Below are positions 57,473-64,000 of a stretch of DNA of 64,000 bases, in pieces. The notes beneath the pieces are model-generated. The model was not told the origin of the DNA and searched no databases. It saw only the letters and a program-made list of their open reading frames with translations. The DNA comes from Erodium maritimum. Lineage: Eukaryota > Streptophyta > Magnoliopsida > Geraniales > Geraniaceae. The stretch covers positions 74,818,523 through 74,882,522 of the forward strand of contig OY997589.1 of NCBI GenBank assembly GCA_963921825.1. The letters are read 5' to 3'. The translations under genes were made by a program, and so were the position numbers. How positions within the stretch are numbered: the stretch's first letter is position 1; each line of letters opens with the position of its first letter.

Positions 57473-58024
57473 GTTCAACCAAAACGTCGTATCCGATTAA
57501 AGAAGTGACAGTCAAGAGGGGATTGTTCCTCCAATTGTTATTTATTGGACTAGAGCAAAAACGTCTGCTTACAAAGGAAGCAACTTGAGAAGCTTTGTGG
57601 TTGATGTTGCTAAGAAGGATAGCTCGGGTGACTGGAGCTTTTGAAAGAAAGTTGGGAGAAAGGCTGTTAACCTTGGATCTTTAGCGCTCGATCAGTTCAA
57701 TTCAGACGTTCCGCAGCGTTCTGAGGAGGATGTCGAGTATGGTGATGACGAGGATTATCCTGCTCCGAGTCCATGAGTAGGTATAAGCCCTATTTCAATA
57801 TCCAATCATTTTTGTTGCTTGACCTCGGGTAGGTAGCAGGTAAAGGGGGGAGCAGTTTGATTTCCTTGTATATATTGTCTCCTGCTTTGATTTTTTGTTT
57901 TTTTTGTTTTTGTTCTTGAGAACTGTTTTGGTATGAGGAAATAGTTCTTTTTTAGTATCATTTCTTGCTTTGTTATATTTTCTTGTAAAATACTGGCTTA
58001 ATAAATTTTAGCCTATAAAAAAAA
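57473..58024 (+). mobile_element. ORF1-only retroposon, 5'-truncated, next to IDD
   Basis: The 552-bp insert is flanked by the 15-bp duplication ACTATATATGTCAAT (57458-57472 and 58025-58039) and ends with A(8). Its first part encodes, with one stop, KKDSSGDWSF and KVGRKAVNLGSLALDQFNSD, followed by an acidic tail and stop near 57777. This is the same kind of C-terminus as at 33536 and 51881. Only about 245 bp of 3' untranslated sequence separates that stop from the poly(A), so no ORF2 was present in the template. It sits about 155 bp beyond the IDD stop codon and probably lies in or near its 3' UTR. Confidence 0.75.
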
Positions 58025-58039
58025 ACTATATATGTCAAT

Positions 58040-59242
58040 CTTTGACTACATATATACACGTAGGTTAGTTTTTTGTACAACATAAAATACATCAAGAGTG
58101 AAAGATGAATGAGAAGACTTCACAGACGTATTGTCAAGATTTAGAACTCCATCATATATTTAAAATCCAAGTGTCTATAGAGCTGGAAGACCAAGTTTAG
58201 GTGATTTGAGTGACTAGTTGATGCAATCATACATACTTTTTAATACATGTATCTGCTATGCTACTGGTGGTGATGATGAGCAGTACATACCACATAGCAA
58301 CACAATCTAGTTTGAATTAGGTTTAGATGTCCTGTTGCTCTAAGGACACTTATGTTAAACACCTGAAGTGATGAGTGGCACATGGATACATCATACATGA
58401 GATGGATCCCATATATAATAATAGTGGTTGAGAGGTATGAGTAGAGTTAGTGTGTATAGAGAGGGGACAAAGGTAGAGTTACCATGGGATCTCTACTTGT
58501 GTGTAGTGTACATGAGTTTGAACCAAGCCCTATATGGAATGGGAAGCAGCTAAACTTACCATTACTGGTACCTGCTACTAATTGAATGGCCCCTCTCTCT
58601 ACTACACTACACCAGTCAAGACTCAAGACTAAAGAGAGAGAGAGAGAGAGAGAGAGAGTAAAGAAAGGTCCTTTTCAGCTTTCATAGCTTTAGGTTTGGT
58701 GGTGTTTAAATTATAAGGAAAAATAAAAGAGCCATGTTTTTCAGTGCCAGAGTTGAAATGAAGAGTTGCAGGCACTCGTCCCTCTCAACCATAAACCACA
58801 CACAAACTCACACACACACACTCATGCTTTTATCAGAATCAGAACCAATTAATATCATTTGAACTAGCTACCTGGCTTCTCTATATATCTCACTCACCAA
58901 ACAATCCTCCTTATATATATATTTACTTGTTTGTTAATTAATTTTTTTAATACATGATTAGGAAAATAGATTTAGGGTTTGGATTTGTTGGTAGAGGTGG
59001 TGAAAAGGGTTTGAAATTGATGTAGTGGCTCTATTAATGCAACCCACCACACATGACACACCACCATTACTATAAGTATAAGTGTGTATGTGATGAATGG
59101 AAATGGATTGTGCATATATTTATCCTGGTGTGAAGACATTGACCATAGGGAAACTGGGCATTTACTACTCCATACAAGAATACAAACGCTACAAGACAAT
59201 TCATTTACTTGTTTTAAATGTCCTTTGTTTTCACTCACCACC
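58040..59242. other. Intergenic DNA between convergent genes
   Basis: AT-rich with no gene. It includes a (GA)n microsatellite at 58632-58660 and short CA and TA runs near 58800-58920. Confidence 0.5.
58632..58660. repeat. (GA)n microsatellite
   Basis: About 14 uninterrupted GA units. Confidence 0.95.
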
Positions 59243-59245
59243 TTA

Positions 59246-59584
59246 GAGCATCCACACTCATCTCGTCGGTTACCGGCGAGATGGTGCCGGCGAGATGGAA
59301 TAAAGGAATAAGATTAAATCATCTCGCCAGCTCCCCGCCAGCGAGCTCTACAGTGGGTTGGCGAGGAGGCGCCGGCTAGATGCAAGGAATCTTAGGTTTT
59401 TAATGTTTTTTGAGATCTTCATCTCATCTCGCCGGCGTGAACTGTCAGCGAGAAGCACGTCGCCAGCAGTCCTCGCCAGGGCTGATCTCGCCTGCTCCTC
59501 GCCAGCTCCCCGCCTCCTCCTCGCCGGCGAAGACATCTCGCCAGCTGCTCCTCACCAGCTCCTCGCCCACCACTGTGGGTGCTC
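59246..59584. mobile_element. GC-rich Harbinger-type MITE (339 bp)
   Basis: The ends are GAGCATCCACACTCATC and, complemented, GAGCACCCACAGTGGTG, flanked by TTA on both sides (59243-59245 and 59585-59587). This matches the PIF/Harbinger target and resembles the GAGCATCT ends of the element at 52603. It is non-coding. The interior is rich in CTCGCCAGCTCCTCGCC-like units on both strands, making foldback likely. Confidence 0.82.
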
Positions 59585-59587
59585 TTA

Positions 59588-60614
59588 TAATCATTCACTA
59601 CATTACATCTCGGTTATGGTTATTGACTTTGTCTTGTCTTGTATCTCTCACACAAATTAATCATAATAATTAGTAATAAATAATAATAGTAGTAGTAATA
59701 ATGAAAAGGTTGGGTTTTGGTTGGGATTTCTAAAGTGAGTGAAAGAGTGGGTATGTCTGCAAGTCGTAATAATCTTCATTGAAAGTGTACAAAATCTCTA
59801 CCACATGGAAAAGGACTGCCCTACCTTCAGACACAGACATGTTCAGCTTTTTTATTAATGCCCTATTTTACATCCTTATCTCTGTCCCCTCCTCCTCTCC
59901 GTTTCCCATTTCTATAATTCTATTCTCTTCCCTTCTTCTACTTCTCCCACTCCTTTTTTATTTATTTATATATATATATATATCATTATCATTTATCAAC
60001 CAACCACACAATACAATTATGTCTGAAAATTATTGTTGCTTTTACTTCATCATCTTAAAGACGTAAAAATCATGTCAATTTTCCTAAAAAATGACACGGA
60101 AAGAAAAAAAAAACACTTTTTGAGTTGTTAGAATCAACCATTTTTAACAGGTAAAATTTGTATTTTTGAAAAATTAGTACATTATTGCATCCTCAAAATT
60201 CCAAACAAGTACATTAAGTTTAGTTAACTCAACTTAATATAGCATATAATTGTATTTGGTATGTTTCTCACAAAGCCAGGTTCGGGGTGTAATATTTACT
60301 GAGCTGGGCCGAGATTGAGATAGGGCTTCAGAATACTTACTGAGCTGAACATGGTTTGTTATATTGTTGTTTATTGGGCCGATACAGCACAGAGAAAAAG
60401 ACCTGTCTCATAAGTACGTATATATGTCCCAGACAGATCCTAGAACATCCCAGTTCAGAGTGCACTCTAAGTTTTGCTTCTTCAACAGTTCAACCTCAAA
60501 GGGCACACTAACAACCTCACAAATACCAGAGCATTCTCTATGACAGAATTCATGTCAGGTAACAAAGAATTGGAAAAAATACAAAATAAAACCTAATGTG
60601 GATCAATGAACCCA
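59588..60614. other. Intergenic DNA and TM9SF 3' flank
   Basis: AT-rich with a (TA)n run at 59967-59983. The part next to 60614 is the likely 3' untranslated region of the TM9SF gene. A short direct repeat TTACTGAGCTG occurs at 60296 and 60337. Confidence 0.45.
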
Positions 60615-63600
60615 CTACTCACACTTGATGGACCTGTATATGTGACGAACAAAAAACAAAGAGGCGCGAAAACCCACCATCCCGAGCATAAGGAAGAAAC
60701 CATAGCAGATGCAAGCCATGTACCCGAAGAAGAACGAAGTTTGCATGAAACCAGACATATCTGATCGGGCGTAGTAATAGTATAAGCAGTAGCCATAGAT
60801 GAATAGACCAGTTGATCCTCCACAAAGAAAAGACCTATGGTAATAATAGAAGTAAGAAAAAGTATCATTCGAGGAGGATATCAAGATAAGCTGATGCTAA
60901 TAGTAATTTGGGCTTCTCCAACTTGAGATTATCAGAAACAAGTTATAGGGGTGCTTTATACCGAACAAGCCAAAGACAAGATGGATGAAGTGACATTAAA
61001 GCAAAATAAACTTTCAGTACTCTAATTTCATTGTAAAGAGAAAATGAAGATAGTTAAGAGGGTTAATTGCAGGAAAATATTGCATATACTATACACCTTT
61101 TGCATATATATATATATATCCCAAACTTTAAACCTTTACCTCTAACTACCTAAGCTTTCATATAATTACACAACTCTTTTTCGCCGAGAAATGACGAAAA
61201 TGCCTTTGATCTTACTCTCAAATAAACAAGTCGTCTTTTTAATAGTTTTATCTTTTAAGGAGCCTTTTTACATCTAATATACCATTTTATACATCTAATC
61301 AAATGTTTTTGGTGGTGATGATACCCTTTTTTTTAGATTAGGGTTAAGGGTATCTTCGTCATTTTTTGGCAAAAGAGGACTTGGAAGTATATGTAGCTGG
61401 GTGTAAAGGTTTGAAGTTCGGGATAGTTATGTGCAAAAGACATATAATATGCAATGCAATTAACCCTAGTTAAGCAATTGTAATGCCCAGAAACTATGTA
61501 CCTCCACCACCATTCGTGATCTTCTGCAGCGAGCTGGAAATAGGTCAGGGCAACAGTAATGAAGGCAGTAACGATTAAAAGAATGATGAAGACGATAAAT
61601 AGGATGCTGTAAATTGTGTAAATTCTGTGACCCCATACACTTGCAAATATGTAGTAGAGCTCGATGTAGATGGCACTGAAGGGGAGGAACCCTGCCATTG
61701 CCATCTGAGGAACTGTACTCCTGTACCAAGGGAGTTGTGGAATCTCTCGTGGGTACTTTGTCGTGCGACAGGGAGCCTGAAACTCAGCCTTGCTATTTTT
61801 CCCAGCTATACCACCCAGAACAAGCAATGGGGATGTCACCAAACTCCATATAAGAACTATCACCATAATAGTGCCAAAAGGCAGTGCTGCTGTGGCATTG
61901 TAAGCAATAGCGACGGTGTTAAGGAAGCAGAATGTGAGGAACAGGGGACCACAGAAAAGGCATCCTGTCAGCAATAGGTTTCTCACCTAATCATATCAAA
62001 CACAGAAACAGAAAATCACATTTGTCTGCTATGAGAAGTAGCCAAGTCGAACTTCAAGAAGTATCATTCTATACGGGCATCTACAACCCAGACCAGATAA
62101 CCATTACACCAAATTATTTGGTGTATGTGGCAATTTCAACTCTAACCCGCACCATCTTTGTTTCTGTCTCTATATTTGGTTTATTGCTATAGTGACCCTC
62201 CAAAGTTGGAGGGCTACTGTAGCACTCTGTCCAACTACATCAAATGGTCACGATGATACTTTAGTGATGTTAGAGTTGTGATCGGATGAAAAACTACTTT
62301 TAAGTTTATACTAATCATTTTACTATTCAGAAAAATGAAAATAAAGTTTTGGTGCATGTTTAGAGTCAGGGTTAGAATGGAACACATTTTCGGTGTGGAA
62401 TCTACGCCAAAATGGTGTAAATTTTACAGCAAAATAGTGTTTTAGGTTGGAGTTGCTCTAGGCCACACTAATTATCCTCTGAATCCATCCTTACCCAGTT
62501 TGATCCTTCAAGTTGGCGATAGAAAGCGGTTGATACATATCCAGCAATTCCAGACGTGAGTGCATATATGACCACCAGAGCAGTAAATAAAGCACCTCGA
62601 TTGTATGGATAGAAAACACCAACCAGCGCAAGCATAAAAATGAACACCGTGCTGAAGATGCACACATAGACATAAAGCAACATTTATTACCGATGAACGA
62701 TTAGTGTTGATTGGAGCTTCAAGAATTATTACAGAACACAATTAATAATATACTTACAGAGTGAATAACTGGGTGCCAGAACCAAGGGCTGCAGAAAACA
62801 AAGATTTTTGCTTTGGGTACCTGAAGACATCACCATGGATGTACTTCCATCCTGTCTCGTCTTGGTCATCAGCTGCTTCCTCATCTTGGGCGTACCTTGT
62901 ATATCAAACGGTTAGAATAAACAAGTAAAGAAAGCAACAGTTTTGTATGTCATAGCCATTGTTTACAAATGTATCTTACTTCATGAAATCATTCTTCAAC
63001 ACTCGCATAAGAATCGTTGCTAGAAAACCAGTGAGAAGGAGAACTGTCACACATGAGTTTATAATTGAGAACCAGTGGATTTCCAAGTGATGCGGTAGTG
63101 AAGAAGATTGGGAATATTTGTCCATCCTGTTCTCGAAAGGAGTGTCAGTCTCCTTCCATTTAACAGTATACATGAACTCCGTATCAACGTCCTTGTCTTC
63201 GGTCAGGTCCAGCAGGGAATGAGGATCCATTTGAGCACTGATCTCAATCACACGGTCCTTATTGTAGAGGACATCGAACTGGATATGCTTGTAAAGATAA
63301 TATCGGTACTCGTTTGAGTCAGTTTTGCCTTCCTTGTCAACCTTACCAATGAAGCCCCATATTGGCAAATCATCATAGTACATCTGGAAGTAGTAGTCTT
63401 TCTTGACAGCATTACGGAACTGAATAACTTCTTCCTTTGTCAGCCTCTTTCTGCAAACAACATAAGAATCCTTCTCGTCTCTGAAATGCAGTTTGTATGG
63501 AGCACTTACTAAACGATCTCCGTTCAGAACCTCCCCAAGAGCTTCCCTCTTCTCTTTCAAGTGATCTGCCATCAGCATTAACCAAACCATTAAAACTGAA

Positions 63601-63841
63601 AAGGGAAAATTATGGTATCAAAATTCAAGTAATTCCAACCAAAAACATTTTAGCAATTTCATTCATTAATATCTTTATCCAAAAATCCCAAATAGTTCCA
63701 GAAGCATTTGATCTTAAAATGTATGAAACAACTGAACTACTACTTTTAGTTTCAGAAATTGGGCAGATCACCAAATTAAGAGAAAAGGTAAGGAGTGCAC
63801 CTGGAATGCAGAATGGCAGATCAAAATAGCGATAGGTTTCA
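60615..63841 (-). CDS. TM9SF: TM9SF/nonaspanin (EMP70 family), 5' end outside window
   Basis: Six coding exons on the minus strand: 63841-63801, 63565-62980, 62895-62758 (end about), 62651-62495, 61986-61502 and 60834-60615. All junctions keep phase and have GT...AG ends; they encode about 541 residues. Missing upstream are the signal peptide and first residues. The lumenal part includes ETYRYFDLPFC, EALGEVLNGDRLVSAPYKL, YDDLPIWGFIGKVDKE and DPHSLLDLTEDKDVDTEFMY. The first membrane span follows (SCVTVLLLTGFLATILM), then the cytosolic DETGWKYIHGDVFRYP loop, then eight more spans ending FVRHIYRSIKCE. The C-terminal KxE fits the KxD/E signal that holds plant TM9 proteins in the Golgi by COPI binding. 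Family role: Golgi/endosomal membrane protein acting in membrane protein sorting. The exact paralog is not resolved. Confidence 0.94.
61060..61466. mobile_element. Mutator-like MITE in a TM9SF intron
   Basis: Terminal GGGTTAATTGCA inverted repeats flank a nearly full-length foldback. The left arm includes CATATACTATACACC, AAACCTTTACC and AAATGACGAAAATGCC; the right arm returns through TTCGTCATTTTTTGGC, GGTTTGAAGTTCGGGATAG and TGCAATTAACCC. Flanks are TAGTTAAGA (61051-61059) and TAGTTAAGC (61467-61475), a 9-bp target repeat with one mismatch. It ends 31 bp from the exon donor at 61501, so it lies very close to a splice site. Confidence 0.8.
62072..62457. mobile_element. Tourist/Harbinger-like MITE in a TM9SF intron
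   Basis: The ends TACGGGCATCTACAACCCA and, complemented, GAGCAACTCCAACCTAAA resemble the GAGCATCTCCAA type. Inner blocks ACACCAAATTATTTGG and CCAAAATGGTGTAAATTTTA are also inverted. CTA on both sides (62069-62071 and 62458-62460) may be the target repeat, although TTA or TAA is more usual. It lies 37 bp from the exon end at 62495. Confidence 0.6.
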
Positions 63842-64000
63842 CTGAAATCAAAACAACAAAAGTCATCAAATTTCAAGCGAAAAACACATCAAAATGATCG
63901 AATTTCTTCGGTGAAACACAACCGACAATCAAAATACAAGCCCAAAACACCCTCGACATTGCACGTCAAATCATCAAAACACACAGCCTCAACACATGAA
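63842..64000 (-). other. TM9SF intron running off the window
   Basis: The acceptor TTTCAG lies just before 63841 on the minus strand. No further exon is seen up to the window edge. Confidence 0.75.

Noticed and set aside
59358..59673. Open frames of 87-100 codons in the 59.2-59.6 kb region
   Set aside because: They lie in the repetitive GC-rich interior of a MITE with inverted ends and TTA duplications; composition only, no domain.

Overview
This is plant nuclear DNA, from a dicot-like angiosperm. The signs are two spliced host genes with plant-specific architecture (an INDETERMINATE DOMAIN zinc-finger gene and a TM9SF/nonaspanin gene) and plant retroelement lineages: chromovirus Ty3/gypsy with initiator-Met primer sites, an Athila/Tat-type element with a tRNA-Asp-like primer site, Ty1/copia, L1-type LINEs with an RRM in ORF1, PIF/Harbinger and Mutator-like MITEs. 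The species cannot be told from the sequence. No tRNA, rRNA or CRISPR was seen.

Layout. 1-32.4 kb is a scrambled block of one chromovirus family with LTRs of about 3 kb. Copies B and A lie on the minus strand and share one LTR (2116-5037). They abut a plus-strand remnant C (9418-15129) that is rearranged with a LINE ORF1 fragment. After 4.7 kb of small retroposon scars (15.1-19.8 kb) comes a nearly complete plus-strand copy D (19836-32358), whose gag is split by a 1686-bp solo LTR. 32.36-33.2 kb holds an uncharacterised palindromic repeat and telomere-like CCCTAAA runs. 33.5-45.1 kb is a LINE-ORF1-like pseudogene (minus) split by a 9.3-kb Athila-type element that has gag and protease but no reverse transcriptase or integrase. 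That element's own gag is split by a second solo LTR of the same family as the one in D, in the opposite orientation. 45621-47786 is a 2.2-kb copia deletion derivative with intact ends. 48-52.5 kb is decayed LTR, gag and ORF1 debris. 52603-54541 is a PIF/Harbinger transposon with one nonsense codon.

Host genes lie only in the last 9 kb. An SGR5/IDD15-type transcription factor (55826-57318, plus, two coding exons) is convergent with a TM9SF gene (60615-63841, minus, six coding exons in the window, 5' end outside). Small elements decorate them: a truncated ORF1-only retroposon just downstream of IDD, a Harbinger-type MITE between the genes, and two MITEs in TM9SF introns.

Boundaries given with TSDs were read directly from the sequence. 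Boundaries of decayed fragments are approximate. No wholly new system was found. The least explained items are the palindromic repeat at 32.4-33.0 kb and the ORF1-only retroposon pattern.
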